This document shows positions 42,053-51,654 of a stretch of DNA of 64,000 bases, piece by piece. Each line of letters starts with the position of its first letter. The stretch's first letter is position 1. The stretch comes from Lysinibacillus louembei (lineage in GTDB: Bacteria; Bacillota; Bacilli; Bacillales_A; Planococcaceae): contig NZ_CP137624.1 of assembly GCF_033880585.1 (NCBI RefSeq), positions 3,135,501 to 3,199,500 on the forward strand, written 5' to 3'. The position numbers and the translations under genes were made by a program. The notes under the pieces were generated by a model that had not been told where the DNA came from, ran no database searches, and saw only the letters and a list, made by a program, of their open reading frames with translations.

Positions 42053-42625
42053 TTATTTGACCTCACTTGCGTCTGTATAAGTAACAGGAATTTTATATTC
42101 CTCATATTTCCAGCGCATACCACCTCGACTCTCTTGCACATGCACTGTTTCTTTAAACGTAATGACTTCCCCATTCTTCAATTCCACAATAAATTTTGAG
42201 CTTCCTGATTCATTCATCGGCACTTCAACCAGCTCGACCTCTTTAATATCTTCCCAGCTAGCATGCTTTTTGTCAGAGCCAAATACCCCTCTATATGTAA
42301 GTCCTTTATCATTCATTGCGATATAGCATTTAGCACTTCCATAAAATAAAACAATTGCCCCTATAAACAGCAAAATCCCTGATGGAATGGAGATTTTTTT
42401 CTTTTTCCCGAAGAACAGCACGGCACAGCATGCAATCAATAGTGCCACCCCTATCCCAAAAACAATATAAGTTTCTAGCGGTGTGTAATAAAACCACATA
42501 TCCCGCTCAAAATAAAAAGTCATTGGAATAGCAGAAGGAATAAAGAAAATAATCGCTGGTGAAAAAATCAACAAACAAACTCCCAATATAAAAAATATAT
42601 AACGACGTGATACGTTACTTTCCAT
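42053..42625 (-). CDS. PH-like membrane protein, second of a tandem pair
   Basis: 190 aa. Three membrane segments (residues 9-28, 54-72 and 82-98) are followed by a soluble C-terminal domain of strand-rich sequence (GLTYRGVFGSDKKHASWEDI, then FIVELKNGEVITFKE) resembling bacterial PH-like domains. It is about half identical to the upstream gene 42667 in the same order of features. It has an AAAGGGGG site before its ATG. No function is known to me. A gene duplication is the simplest explanation. Confidence 0.7.
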   Translation of the reverse strand: MESNVSRRYIFFILGVCLLIFSPAIIFFIPSAIPMTFYFERDMWFYYTPLETYIVFGIGVALLIACCAVLFFGKKKKISIPSGILLFIGAIVLFYGSAKCYIAMNDKGLTYRGVFGSDKKHASWEDIKEVELVEVPMNESGSSKFIVELKNGEVITFKETVHVQESRGGMRWKYEEYKIPVTYTDASEVK

Positions 42626-42666
42626 GTATAATCCCCCTTTGAAAACATGTCCATAAAAAATGTTGA

Positions 42667-43224
42667 TTAATTCGTATAAATCACAGGAATATTATATTTC
42701 CCATATTTCACGCGCATTTTGCTGCGCTTTTCTTGCACATGTGGAATTTCCTTGAACGATAACACATCCCCATTATCAAGTGATACTAAATATGTAGCAT
42801 TACCACTCTTACCGACTGGCACTTCAATACGCTCAATTTGTGTAACATTTTCCCAGCCTGCGTGCTGCTTTTCATACTCAAAGAGCCCTCTGTATGTAAA
42901 ACCATCATCAGCCATTGTCAGATAGCAGCGAGAGCTGCCATAAAACATAAAAAGTGCCACTAAAAATAAAATACTACTTCCCCCAATTGCCCATCTTCTC
43001 ATTTTCCCGAAAAATAAAAGTGCACAGCAAATAATAAGCAGCGCAATGCCAATCCCAAACACTACAAAAGTTTTCATTGGCACGAAATACACCCACGTGT
43101 ATTTCACAAAATAAAATGTGATCGGAATCATGCGTGGAATGATAAAAATAAGGATTGGCGAAGAAACGAGTAAGCATGTACCAATCACAAAAAACACATA
43201 ACGATTTGGCATCCTATTTTCCAT
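42667..43224 (-). CDS. PH-like membrane protein, first of a tandem pair
   Basis: 185 aa, paralogous to the gene at 42053 over its full length (both have the YxFFxxGxCLL start, VFGIGxALL in the second helix, and a closing YNIPVIYT/YKIPVTYT). It has the same three-segment membrane region and a strand-rich tail with FTYRGLFEYEKQHAGWENV. The ATG follows AAGGGGG. Between the copies there are 41 bases, so both are probably one transcript. It is divergent from the EamA transporter, whose promoter is near 43309. Confidence 0.7.
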   Translation of the reverse strand: MENRMPNRYVFFVIGTCLLVSSPILIFIIPRMIPITFYFVKYTWVYFVPMKTFVVFGIGIALLIICCALLFFGKMRRWAIGGSSILFLVALFMFYGSSRCYLTMADDGFTYRGLFEYEKQHAGWENVTQIERIEVPVGKSGNATYLVSLDNGDVLSFKEIPHVQEKRSKMRVKYGKYNIPVIYTN

Positions 43225-43342
43225 CTATTGACCCCCTTATATAATATATGTAATATTATACAATGATTGCTTAAAAAAATTAATTTTTTAAAAATTCAGA
43301 ACATATGGTATAATACAGATATTTTAAAAGGAGGAATTAGCA

Positions 43343-44221
43343 ATGCAAGTACAAGCCATCATTAAATTAACAGTTTCGATGGCGATATTTGGCTCGATTG
43401 GCTTTTTTACAAAGTATACTGGCATTCCCGCAGTAGAGCTTGTTTTTGTGCGCTGTATTTTTGCGACATTATTTTTAGGAAGCTTATGGCTATTAACAGG
43501 CGGTTTAAAAACGGAGCGCTGGGATAAAAAGCAAGTTTGGACAACCGCATTATGCGGTGTTTTTTTAGTGTTAAACTGGGTATTTTTATTTAAAGCATTT
43601 GAGGAAATGTCCATTTCTGTGGCGATTTCCATTTATAATTTAGCTCCTATTTTCGTTCTGTTACTTGGTGCCATTTTACTTGCTGAAAAAATGACGTTAT
43701 CTGCGATTATGGCAACTACGATTTGCTTTTTTGGTAGCATCTTAATCGTTGGTATCGAGCATTTTCAATCGCTCGACCAACTGTTTAATTCCGGCTTCAT
43801 TTGGGCTTTATTGTCTGCCATTTTTTATGCGCTGACGATGTTTACGAGCAAAAATATTAACGGGCTTTCGTCTTATGCATTAACATTTATCCAAACAGCG
43901 ATTGGCATTGTCATGCTGCTACCTTTTTGCGATTTTGCTGTATTTGAAGGACTGACAATGACAAATTGGCTATTTATTTTAGGAACAGGCATTATACATA
44001 CAGGCTTCGTATACTATTTATTTTTTGATAGCATTCGCAATTTATCGACGATTATTGTTTCTGTGCTCGTTTTTGTCGACCCTGTCGTTGCCATTTTACT
44101 TGATATTTTAATTTTGTCATTTAGACCTGATACTTTGCAAATACTTGGGATTATTCTTATTTTCGGCAGCATACTGTATATTTTATTTAAGCCACAGCGA
44201 AAAAGCAGCTTGGAAGGATAA
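43343..44221 (+). CDS. EamA/DMT family transporter
   Basis: 292 aa with ten hydrophobic segments in two homologous halves, the layout of drug/metabolite exporters. The EamA landmarks are PAVELVFVRCIFATLFLG in the first half, ISIYNLAPIFVLLLGAILLAEKM after it, and IVSVLVFVDPVVAILLD near the end. AAAGGAGGAATT precedes the ATG and a TATAAT lies at 43309. Substrate is unknown. The end of the gene overlaps a terminator stem. Confidence 0.85.
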   Translation: MQVQAIIKLTVSMAIFGSIGFFTKYTGIPAVELVFVRCIFATLFLGSLWLLTGGLKTERWDKKQVWTTALCGVFLVLNWVFLFKAFEEMSISVAISIYNLAPIFVLLLGAILLAEKMTLSAIMATTICFFGSILIVGIEHFQSLDQLFNSGFIWALLSAIFYALTMFTSKNINGLSSYALTFIQTAIGIVMLLPFCDFAVFEGLTMTNWLFILGTGIIHTGFVYYLFFDSIRNLSTIIVSVLVFVDPVVAILLDILILSFRPDTLQILGIILIFGSILYILFKPQRKSSLEG

Positions 44222-44238
44222 TTCCTTACCAAGCTGCT
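44204..44238. terminator. bidirectional terminator overlapping the EamA stop
   Basis: AGCAGCTTGGAAGGA pairs with TCCTTACCAAGCTGCT with a small bulge; TTTTTT follows. It lies between the convergent EamA and chemoreceptor genes, and the EamA stop codon is inside the stem. Confidence 0.85.
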
Positions 44239-44243
44239 CTTTT

Positions 44244-45929
44244 TTAACATTCAAACTTTTCAACAATATTTTGTAAATGCATAGATTGATTTTTTAATTC
44301 CGAAGATATCGTATTTAATTCTTGTAATACATTCACTTGCTGCTGGGTCATGCTCGCCACCTCTTGCGTGTAGCTTGCCGCATCATTTGCATCAGATGCA
44401 ATGTGCGCCACAGATGCTGCCACTTCTTCAGCTGTTGCTGAAATATGCTCTGTGAGCGATGACACGGCACCAATTTCCTCCGTCATCTCTTCAATAGCCG
44501 TATGAATTTTATCGAAGGTTTCGCCAGCAGTTTGTACGACGGTTACACCTGTCGCTGCATTTTGCACGCTATCATGAATCGCTTGTGCGACATGCTCCGT
44601 ATCTTGTCTAATTGCCGTTGTCACTTGGACAATGGCTGCTGCAGAGTGCTTCGATTGTTCCGCTAAACGGCGCACTTCTTCTGCCACAATTGAAAAGCCT
44701 TTGCCATGCTCGCCAGCTCTTGCTGCCTCGATTGCTGCATTCAATGCTAATAAATTCGTTTGCTCTGTAATTTCCGTAATTGCTGCTGTAATTTGGTCAA
44801 TTTCATTGGAACGTGCGATTAATTGATCAATTAAATTGCTCGTTAAAGTAGTCGATTGTTGAATTTCCTGCATTTGTTTCCCAGCTATTTCGATATTGCT
44901 GCTTCCTTCGCTTGCTAACGTTTGTGTCGTTAGTGCATTTGTATGGAGTGCAACCGTCGAGTGAACGATTTTTTGCACAGCCTCCGCCGTTTCATCCATT
45001 GCGGTCGCGCTTTCATTCGCCGCAGTTGCCGAATGATGTGAGCCTATCGCTAGCTTATCTGCTACTGCTGAAGTTTGCTGAACCGATGAAGCGACCGCAT
45101 TCGTATTTTTCGTTAGCTGTTCACTTGAATCAGATAATTTTGTTGTATTTTCTGCCACTGATATAATCACTGTTTTCAATTCATTTTTCATTAAATTAAA
45201 TGAATCTGCTAAATCGCGAAATTCATCCTTTGATTTCACTTGTATGTCATCCTGCTGTAAATTGCCTTGTGCAATGACGCTTAAAGCCGATTGTAGCTTC
45301 TTGATTGGATTTAAAAAGTTTTTGCTCATGATAATGCTAATAATAACTGCGACAATAATGCTTAACACAAGGACGATAGCACTTAATAAAGAAGCCGATT
45401 TAGCCGCCGTTTTTGCTTCCTTCTGTATTTGTTCTAAATTTGCTTCATAATGCTTTGTTAAATTTGTCGCACGCTGGATTAAGCTTTGGTTTGGTGGACG
45501 TAATTGATTGACAATAATGGACTTGGCACGGTCATAATTCATCGCTTTCGTTTGCGAAATAGCATCCTCCATTGCCAAGTTAAATTCCTCCATATAGCCA
45601 TCAATGGCTAAAAGCTCTTCACTTACATATGTATCTTGATTATTTTGCTCTAATGTTGCTAGTAACCCATTCATCTGCTCGCGTTGTTCAATAATTTCAG
45701 GCAAAATGCTCATATCACCCGAAATTACATATTGTCGAATCATCATACCTTGTGTCGTCATATTATTGCGAATATCCGCAATCGTTAAGACATTTGCCTG
45801 CTCCTCGTTAATCATCTTTTCATACATCGACTGAACACGCTGAAGCTGTGTATAATTTATTCCTGATGCAATCAACACCATTAGGAGAATAGTTGCAAAG
45901 CTAATAAAAATTTTCGTGCGTATAGACAT
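44244..45929 (-). CDS. methyl-accepting chemotaxis protein with 4-helix sensor
   Basis: 561 aa from the ATG at 45929, since AAGGTG is eight to nine bases before it; a GTG at 45938 overlaps that site. The first membrane segment (residues 5-25) and a second near 183-205 enclose an extracellular four-helix bundle sensor domain (4HB_MCP type). HAMP covers about 205-260, and the signalling domain has the hairpin tip [20 protein letters not shown]. It transmits ligand information to CheA/CheW. The C-terminus lacks the NWETF-like tether. No chemotaxis gene is adjacent. Confidence 0.9.
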   Translation of the reverse strand: MSIRTKIFISFATILLMVLIASGINYTQLQRVQSMYEKMINEEQANVLTIADIRNNMTTQGMMIRQYVISGDMSILPEIIEQREQMNGLLATLEQNNQDTYVSEELLAIDGYMEEFNLAMEDAISQTKAMNYDRAKSIIVNQLRPPNQSLIQRATNLTKHYEANLEQIQKEAKTAAKSASLLSAIVLVLSIIVAVIISIIMSKNFLNPIKKLQSALSVIAQGNLQQDDIQVKSKDEFRDLADSFNLMKNELKTVIISVAENTTKLSDSSEQLTKNTNAVASSVQQTSAVADKLAIGSHHSATAANESATAMDETAEAVQKIVHSTVALHTNALTTQTLASEGSSNIEIAGKQMQEIQQSTTLTSNLIDQLIARSNEIDQITAAITEITEQTNLLALNAAIEAARAGEHGKGFSIVAEEVRRLAEQSKHSAAAIVQVTTAIRQDTEHVAQAIHDSVQNAATGVTVVQTAGETFDKIHTAIEEMTEEIGAVSSLTEHISATAEEVAASVAHIASDANDAASYTQEVASMTQQQVNVLQELNTISSELKNQSMHLQNIVEKFEC

Positions 45930-46043
45930 AATGCTCACCTTCTCATTCTTACAAATATGAGTATTAGTATATACGAAATAATACCTTATAGCATCTTTTT
46001 ATTAAAAGTCATATAATTTCGATTATTTAGATATATAACAAAA

Positions 46044-46070
46044 AACATATGGGCTATGTACCCATATGTT
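46044..46070. terminator. terminator between cvfC and the chemoreceptor gene
   Basis: AACATATGGG pairs with CCCATATGTT around a short loop and is followed by TTTTTTT on the plus strand and preceded by A-runs. It should end the leftward cvfC transcript. Confidence 0.8.
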
Positions 46071-46076
46071 TTTTTG

Positions 46077-47204
46077 TTAATTTTCTGAGCGCACATCCGT
46101 CATCTGTTTCCAAACAGAGCCCTTTGCTTCCTCGCCTTGCTCGATACGGGCAATCGCCATCTTCACTTGTAGCTTTACTTCAAATTCTTTGTCTTCCGCT
46201 GCTTGGTGCAACGCTTGTAGCGCATGCTCCGTTCCTGTTTCATATAAAAACATTGCGGCACGCCAACGCACTAATTTGTTTTTATCCTGCAATGCTTGAA
46301 TCATCGCATTTTCAAATTGAACGAGGCCTAAATCGCTCATACAGTCCCCTGCTGTTCGGCGTACTGCGGCACTTTTATCTTGCAATGCCTGCTCCAACAC
46401 AGGAACAACTGCCTCATCTTCAATCATCCCTAAATAAACGGTTGCTAAACGGCGAATGGCCATTTGGTCATCCTGTAGCGCAAAGCTCAGCATTTCAATG
46501 TCTTCTACCTCTGGGTCAGGCATTTGGTCAAGCAATTGGAAACGCTCCTGCCAATCTTGCGTTTGCTGTAGCTGCGCTAATGTCACCCTTTCACGAGGGG
46601 CTGGCGTATAGCTCGCTTTATTGTTTGCCGCCTCTACAATTGCTTGAATGCGCTCTGCTGGGAAGGTCGCCCATATTTCCTGCAAGATGTTTTCTGCTAC
46701 TTCTTGTTTGTCGCCATAGCGCACACCATAATCGACCCATTTACGTAGGAAAATATAGTTTTCATCGCTATCTTTCGTTTGCATTTGCTGGAATGCCGTC
46801 GTATAAGCTTCACCTGTTGCAACACGCACCTCCCCTTCGCTATCAAAGGCTTTGACTTGCAAAGGAAGCCCTTTAAACATTTGCACATGCACATATACTT
46901 CACCGAAATGGTCAACGACTTGATTTTCAACAGAATTCGTTGTGTCATTTTCTCCTAGGGCTGTGCGGATGCCTGATAAAATATTTTCCCATGCAAATTT
47001 TGCATTGCGCTCTACCGCTAAAAAATCTGCCACATGATAAATGCCTTTAACACCTTCCACGGCAAAAATTGCCTGAATAAAGGCTGGTGCTTCTGCTACG
47101 TTCTCCTTGGTGTAGTTAAAGCTTGTGCCAAATGGCAGCTCTTGATCAATGACCACTTTCATTGAATTTGGACTTGGTGTTGGTTCAATTGTAAGTATTT
47201 TCAT
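46077..47204 (-). CDS. cvfC: conserved virulence factor C family protein (YpgR type)
   Basis: 375 aa. The N-terminal 85 residues form an NFU-type scaffold N-domain (TIEPTPSPNSMKVVIDQELPFG, then AIFAVEGVKGIYHVADFLAVER). The second half has HEAT-like repeats (AIRRLATVYLGMIEDEAVVPVLEQAL, then AAVRRTAGDCMSDLG). This combination is the CvfC/YpgR family, named from Staphylococcus aureus, where its mutants lose virulence; its biochemical role is not clear to me. GGAGACGTGAAGA precedes the ATG. It follows the ABC-F gene by 12 bases and is probably co-transcribed. Confidence 0.82.
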   Translation of the reverse strand: MKILTIEPTPSPNSMKVVIDQELPFGTSFNYTKENVAEAPAFIQAIFAVEGVKGIYHVADFLAVERNAKFAWENILSGIRTALGENDTTNSVENQVVDHFGEVYVHVQMFKGLPLQVKAFDSEGEVRVATGEAYTTAFQQMQTKDSDENYIFLRKWVDYGVRYGDKQEVAENILQEIWATFPAERIQAIVEAANNKASYTPAPRERVTLAQLQQTQDWQERFQLLDQMPDPEVEDIEMLSFALQDDQMAIRRLATVYLGMIEDEAVVPVLEQALQDKSAAVRRTAGDCMSDLGLVQFENAMIQALQDKNKLVRWRAAMFLYETGTEHALQALHQAAEDKEFEVKLQVKMAIARIEQGEEAKGSVWKQMTDVRSEN

Positions 47205-47216
47205 TCTTCACGTCTC

Positions 47217-49103
47217 CTATCCGTTGGCAATTTCATCTAAATAGCTCCAGCGCTCAATAAGGTGCTCGTATGTTGCGTTGAGTTCATCAAGCTTTTGCGT
47301 TAGCTCCTGCAATTTTGTAAAATCAGCACCTGCTGTCGCAATACCATCTTCTGTATCCATAATTTGCTGCTCAACTTTTTCAATGTCTGCCGCAATTGTT
47401 TCCCATTCCTTTTGCTCCTTGAAGCTAAGTCGTTTCTTTTCTTGCTTGATTTTTTCCTGCTTCGGCTTGTCTTGCTTTTCCTCTTTTATTGCCTGCTGTT
47501 GTACCTGTGTTTTCTCTATTAAATAATCCGAGTAAATCATTAAGCTTTCCTCGACTTGCCCTTTGCCATCTAGTATCCACAGCTTTTTCGCAATACGGTC
47601 TAGGAAGAAGCGGTCGTGGGAAATCGTCATAACAACGCCAGGGAATTGCTCAATAAAGTCCTCCAACACGCCAAGTGTTTCAATATCTAAATCATTCGTC
47701 GGCTCGTCAAGTAACAGGACGTTGGGCTGCTCCATTAATAAGCGCAGTAAATGTAGTCGCTTGCGTTCACCGCCCGACAGCTTGCCAATCGGCGTGCCAT
47801 GCGTATGTACCGGGAATAAAAAGCGCTCCAGCATTTGCGCTGCGCTATAGCGAATGCCATCTGCATCGGTAATATCATTCGATGCCTCGCGCACATATTC
47901 AATCATGCGCTGGTTTTCATTCATTTTTGGCAATGCTTGCTTAAAATGCAGTCGCTTCACGGTTGAGCCAACAATAACCTCTCCTTTGTCTGGCTCTAGC
48001 TCTCCTGCTAACATATTGAGCAGCGTCGATTTGCCATGCCCATTCGCCCCGATAATGCCGATGCGATCGCCTTGCTGAATTAAAAAGCTAAAGTCCTGTA
48101 AAATAATGCGCTCACCAAATTGCTTTGAAATGCTCTCCGCCTCTAGCACCTTTTTTCCTAAGCGCGTTGTTGCAAGACCTAGCTCTAAATTGGCATCATC
48201 GTGTGAGCGGTCAATTTTATCATCCAGCTCCTCAAAGCGTTGGATGCGCGCCTTTTGCTTCGTCGTTCTCGCCTTCGCACCACGACGAATCCATTTCAGC
48301 TCATTGCGATAACGGTTGCGCAGCTTCGCCTGTGTCGCCGCTGTCATTTCTTCCCGAATCGCTCTTGCTTCTAGGTAGTCTGCATAATTCCCTGTATGGC
48401 GATACAGCGTTTGATCGGCTAACTCATAAATATGCGTTGCTACCTCATCTAAAAAGTAACGGTCATGCGTAATAAAAATGACCGCTCCCTTTAAACGTGT
48501 CACCATCTCCTGTAGCCATTCTGTCGATTCAATGTCCAAATGGTTAGTTGGCTCATCCAGCAAATATAAATCCGCAGGCTCAATTAGTACGCGAGCAAGT
48601 GCTACACGCTTTTGTTGTCCACCTGACAGCTCTGTCACATGATGCTCAAACATATCAATACCCAGCTTTGTCAGTGCCTGCTTGGCAAGTGCATTGACAT
48701 CCCATGCGCCCTCTGTATCCATGCGCTGCTGTAGGTGAAATAATTGATTTTGCAACGCTTCATTTGTCGGGTCAGCTGCTAATTTGGCAACTGCCTCCTC
48801 ATATGTACGGTTTAATTGTAAGACGGGGGAATCTCCTGCGAACACAGCCTGTAACACCGTTTCTCCTTGTGCAAAGGTCGGATCCTGCTCTAAATAAGCG
48901 ACGCGATATTTATTCGGATGGTCCAGCTCGATTTTATCAGCCTCCTGTGTGCCTGCTAAAATCGATAGCAATGTCGACTTACCTGTACCGTTAATACCGA
49001 TTAGCCCCGCGCGCTCCCCCTCATAAATGGTAAATTCGATATTATTAAATAACGTTTTATCGCCTACCGTTTTCGTTAAATTCGATACGATTAAATGACT
49101 CAT
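47217..49103 (-). CDS. yfmR: ABC-F family ATPase (YfmR type)
   Basis: 628 aa with two ATPase cassettes and no membrane segment. Walker A motifs are GINGTGKST (about 36-44) and GANGHGKST (about 355-363); signatures are LSGGQQKR and LSGGERKR; Walker B/switch pairs are LLDEPTNHLD and LLDEPTNDLD. A linker between them and a basic, coiled-coil C-terminal extension (AIKEEKQDKPKQEK) follow the Uup/YfmR plan. ABC-F proteins act on ribosomes; YfmR aids translation of difficult peptides. It forms a probable operon with cvfC. Confidence 0.9.
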   Translation of the reverse strand: MSHLIVSNLTKTVGDKTLFNNIEFTIYEGERAGLIGINGTGKSTLLSILAGTQEADKIELDHPNKYRVAYLEQDPTFAQGETVLQAVFAGDSPVLQLNRTYEEAVAKLAADPTNEALQNQLFHLQQRMDTEGAWDVNALAKQALTKLGIDMFEHHVTELSGGQQKRVALARVLIEPADLYLLDEPTNHLDIESTEWLQEMVTRLKGAVIFITHDRYFLDEVATHIYELADQTLYRHTGNYADYLEARAIREEMTAATQAKLRNRYRNELKWIRRGAKARTTKQKARIQRFEELDDKIDRSHDDANLELGLATTRLGKKVLEAESISKQFGERIILQDFSFLIQQGDRIGIIGANGHGKSTLLNMLAGELEPDKGEVIVGSTVKRLHFKQALPKMNENQRMIEYVREASNDITDADGIRYSAAQMLERFLFPVHTHGTPIGKLSGGERKRLHLLRLLMEQPNVLLLDEPTNDLDIETLGVLEDFIEQFPGVVMTISHDRFFLDRIAKKLWILDGKGQVEESLMIYSDYLIEKTQVQQQAIKEEKQDKPKQEKIKQEKKRLSFKEQKEWETIAADIEKVEQQIMDTEDGIATAGADFTKLQELTQKLDELNATYEHLIERWSYLDEIANG

Positions 49104-49213
49104 CTATTCTCATCTCTTTCATGCATTTGTTTTTATTATAGAGGAAATGCGAGGGAATTGCACAGGTTGAGGTTGTCTTAGCAAAATTTAGACTTTATCA
49201 GCAGCAGGATTTT

Positions 49214-49276
49214 GGAAAGCCGCCGATATATTTCAAAAGTCGCCGATATTTCCTCAAAACCCGCTGATATCAGTAT
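49214..49276. repeat. three-unit copy of the GCGACTTT intergenic repeat family
   Basis: Three consecutive 21-base units read GGAAAGCCGCCGATATATTTC, AAAAGTCGCCGATATTTCCTC and AAAACCCGCTGATATCAGTAT (one unit per line). They match the reverse strand of the array at 22085-22810 (AAAGTCGCAAATAT type) and especially its outermost units with CGCTGATAT. The copy lies just before the LD-carboxypeptidase terminator, in a gap between two leftward genes. Confidence 0.7.
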
Positions 49277-49279
49277 AAA

Positions 49280-49313
49280 GGCGTGCTCAAAAAATGATTT
49301 TCGAACACGCCCC
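49280..49313 (-). terminator. terminator of the LD-carboxypeptidase gene
   Basis: GGCGTG and CACGCC form a stem of about nine pairs, with a C-A mismatch, directly after the stop codon of the gene at 49317. Confidence 0.7.
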
Positions 49314-49316
49314 TTG

Positions 49317-50273
49317 TTAAAATTGTATTATTGAAATCTTTTTACTAGCTGTATCCACCGCAATTTCTCCGCCGATTGGCAATGTCATAATTGGCTGTGT
49401 ATGCCCAAAGTCCACATCATACATGACAGGGATGTCTTGCAATAACGGGTGTTTGTCTAAAATAAAGCGTAGCTGCTCACTTGTCACTTTACTCACTCGT
49501 TGAAAACGCCCAATTAATAGTGCCTTCACATCGCTTGCCACTTGTAGCAATGAGGTTAAATCGCGTGCAAACGTTTCAGGCTTTGTTTCTTCGTCATCTT
49601 CAACAAATAAAATGCAATCCTTTAGCTCAGGCATGTACGGCGTGCCTTGTAGCAAATTCAATGTGCAAAGATTGCCACCATATAATTTGCCCTGTGCCTG
49701 TCCCTCTGTATACACTTTCCATTCCGTCGCCTCATACTGCCTGTTGTCTTGATCTAAAAACCATAAATCATCGCTCCATTTCTCGGATGGCTCAATGTCA
49801 TATGGCGCTTCGTTCATAAAGCATTCTCGAAAATATTTTGTTTGATATGCCTGTAAACCAGCCATTTGAAAGCTTGAAAAATGCGGTCCTGAATAGGTAA
49901 TAAATTCGCACTTATGATGAATCGCTGTTGCCAATGCTGTAATATCGCTATAGCCACAGAGGATTTTTGGATGACGAGCAATCAGCTCATAATCTAAATA
50001 CGGTAGCAGCTCATTGCTATTAAAGCCACCAATCGCCGTTAAAATTGCTTTCACATTGTCATCCGCAAATGCAGCGTGAAGGTCTGCAACACGCTCCTCA
50101 ATAGATGCAGAGCTTTGCATATCACATGTATAAATATATTCACCAAAGCTTACACGGAAGCCCATATTTTCTAATGCTTGTGTCGCTTTTTTGATGCCTT
50201 CCTCACCTAAAATCTGTGCACTGCGGCTCGGCGCAATCACACGTATTTCATCACCTTTTTGTAATTTTCTCAT
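49317..50273 (-). CDS. LD-carboxypeptidase / MccF-like serine peptidase (S66 family)
   Basis: 318 aa. The N-terminus RVIAPSRSAQILGEEGIKKA is typical of S66. The catalytic serine is in CGYSDITALATAIH near residue 113, the glutamate region is LFVEDDEETKPE near 226 and the histidine in DVDFGHTQPIMTLP near 292. It lacks a signal peptide. Family members release terminal D-amino acids from murein peptides or inactivate microcin C-type compounds; the variant here resembles the MccF/YocD branch. GGAGGAATG precedes the ATG. It is monocistronic. Confidence 0.82.
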   Translation of the reverse strand: MRKLQKGDEIRVIAPSRSAQILGEEGIKKATQALENMGFRVSFGEYIYTCDMQSSASIEERVADLHAAFADDNVKAILTAIGGFNSNELLPYLDYELIARHPKILCGYSDITALATAIHHKCEFITYSGPHFSSFQMAGLQAYQTKYFRECFMNEAPYDIEPSEKWSDDLWFLDQDNRQYEATEWKVYTEGQAQGKLYGGNLCTLNLLQGTPYMPELKDCILFVEDDEETKPETFARDLTSLLQVASDVKALLIGRFQRVSKVTSEQLRFILDKHPLLQDIPVMYDVDFGHTQPIMTLPIGGEIAVDTASKKISIIQF

Positions 50274-50325
50274 TTGTTCATTCCTCCAATTGTCTACGCA
50301 ACTTAATAGACAGCCGTAAAATATC

Positions 50326-51030
50326 TCAAGTAAATTGTGCTTTTTTTAAGTGATTTATATCATCTTCTACGTTAGCAATAGTCTTCATATAGTTGCTAGC
50401 AAAAGCGATATCATTTTCATATTTTTTAAGTAAGTGCAGATAACTTTCAAATCTCTCTAACTGTTCTTCTTTTCTGTCTAACTTAAATGTCCCCATCTTC
50501 ATTTTTAAATATGAATCATTTATTACAATTGGTATTAATCGATTAGTTAATTCACGTAATTCTTTGTCAGACATGAATGTATGATTAAAAGGAATACCAG
50601 CCTTTTTTCCTTCCTCAATATTTGATGCCATTCTACAAGCTAAATTAAATCTGTCTAGCAAAAGATCAATACTTTTAGCGGATTTCATCAGCTCCACTGT
50701 TTCTTGCAAAAGCCTCAAATCCTCTTGCAGTACCAAATACTGATGCTCTATTCGCTTCTTCGCTTCTGCCTTTTTCTTTCTTTTCACTAGCCATTCATTT
50801 TTTAACTTAATTAATACGGATTCGCTCGTTGTTTTTCTTTTGCTCCTTTTCCCCATTTTCCAAAATTGAATACCTCCCCAAAGTAAAAACAAGGATGCTA
50901 CAATTAAAAATATGGATAGCCCAATAGTTGAATAATCTTCTTGTAATGTTTTAACAAAAGCAAATAGAAAAACACAGCAACCTGTCCAACAAAAGATCAT
51001 CATATAGGACCTCAAAATTTTCTTTAACAT
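50326..51030 (-). CDS. hypothetical membrane protein with coiled coil
   Basis: 234 aa from the ATG at 51030, since the longer frame from 51066 has no Shine-Dalgarno site; GAGGGGG lies 11 bases before the chosen ATG. Two membrane segments lie near residues 10-30 and 38-55; a basic charged helix then leads into a long coiled coil (QYLVLQEDLRLLQETVELMK). The rest is helical (LDRFNLACRMASNIEEGKKAG). No family recognised. Its base composition is AT-richer than its neighbours, so it may be a more recent arrival. Confidence 0.6.
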   Translation of the reverse strand: MLKKILRSYMMIFCWTGCCVFLFAFVKTLQEDYSTIGLSIFLIVASLFLLWGGIQFWKMGKRSKRKTTSESVLIKLKNEWLVKRKKKAEAKKRIEHQYLVLQEDLRLLQETVELMKSAKSIDLLLDRFNLACRMASNIEEGKKAGIPFNHTFMSDKELRELTNRLIPIVINDSYLKMKMGTFKLDRKEEQLERFESYLHLLKKYENDIAFASNYMKTIANVEDDINHLKKAQFT

Positions 51031-51228
51031 TATATCGCTTACCCCCTCTCTATAGATACTGACCACTCGTCATTTTTTACCATGATTCACTAACAATTAC
51101 GCCAATGCACAATTGCTTAGTCAACAGATTTTTACCAATCTATTTATTACTTCTTACACAAATATACATAATCGGAAAATGTACTTCCACATAAATTTAC
51201 ATAATTAAACCCTATTTCTTACTTCTTT

Positions 51229-51564
51229 TTAGTTTAATTTTCGTATAAATTTATTCATTGTCCTAATTGTTTGTGCGACTTCTTGCTCTGTAATAATACG
51301 TGATGCAAACTGCGCTACTTCCCCGTTACCGACACAAATGCTATAGCTTGCCTCTTCAAATAAAGTACGATCATTCATATCATTGCCAAACACAATAAAG
51401 TCCCCCTGTAAGCTTCTCGCTTTATGAATATCTAATGGGCAAATATCAACGATGTTTTCTGACGCATATTGTGAAATAGTTACAGGGAGCTTCATTAATT
51501 CATTCAATGCCCCTTTTGGTACATCAAATAATATAAGCTTACATATGTGCTCCAATTCATCCAA
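51229..51564 (-). pseudogene. 5'-truncated Cof-type HAD hydrolase remnant
   Basis: About 111 codons encode the C-terminal part of a Cof-type phosphatase: ASENIVDICPLDIHKARSL, then FIVFGNDMNDRTLFEEASYS and CVGNG. The nucleophile motif DxDGT of the N-terminus is absent, and the residues between HKARSLQ and FIVFGND look shortened. Full-length Cof proteins have about 260 residues. The start ATG at 51564 has no ribosome binding site. It is a fragment and probably not functional. Confidence 0.7.
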
Positions 51565-51654
51565 TCGTACATTTTATGAATAAAAAGCAAGCTAATACGT
51601 ATTTTGTAACTTTCCTTTCGCAGCTCCGACTAATTACTAAAGGAGTGATGGACA

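Noticed and set aside
46049-46855. 268-codon plus-strand frame
   Set aside because: It is fully antisense to cvfC, has no Shine-Dalgarno site, and its composition is that of a shadow of the real gene.
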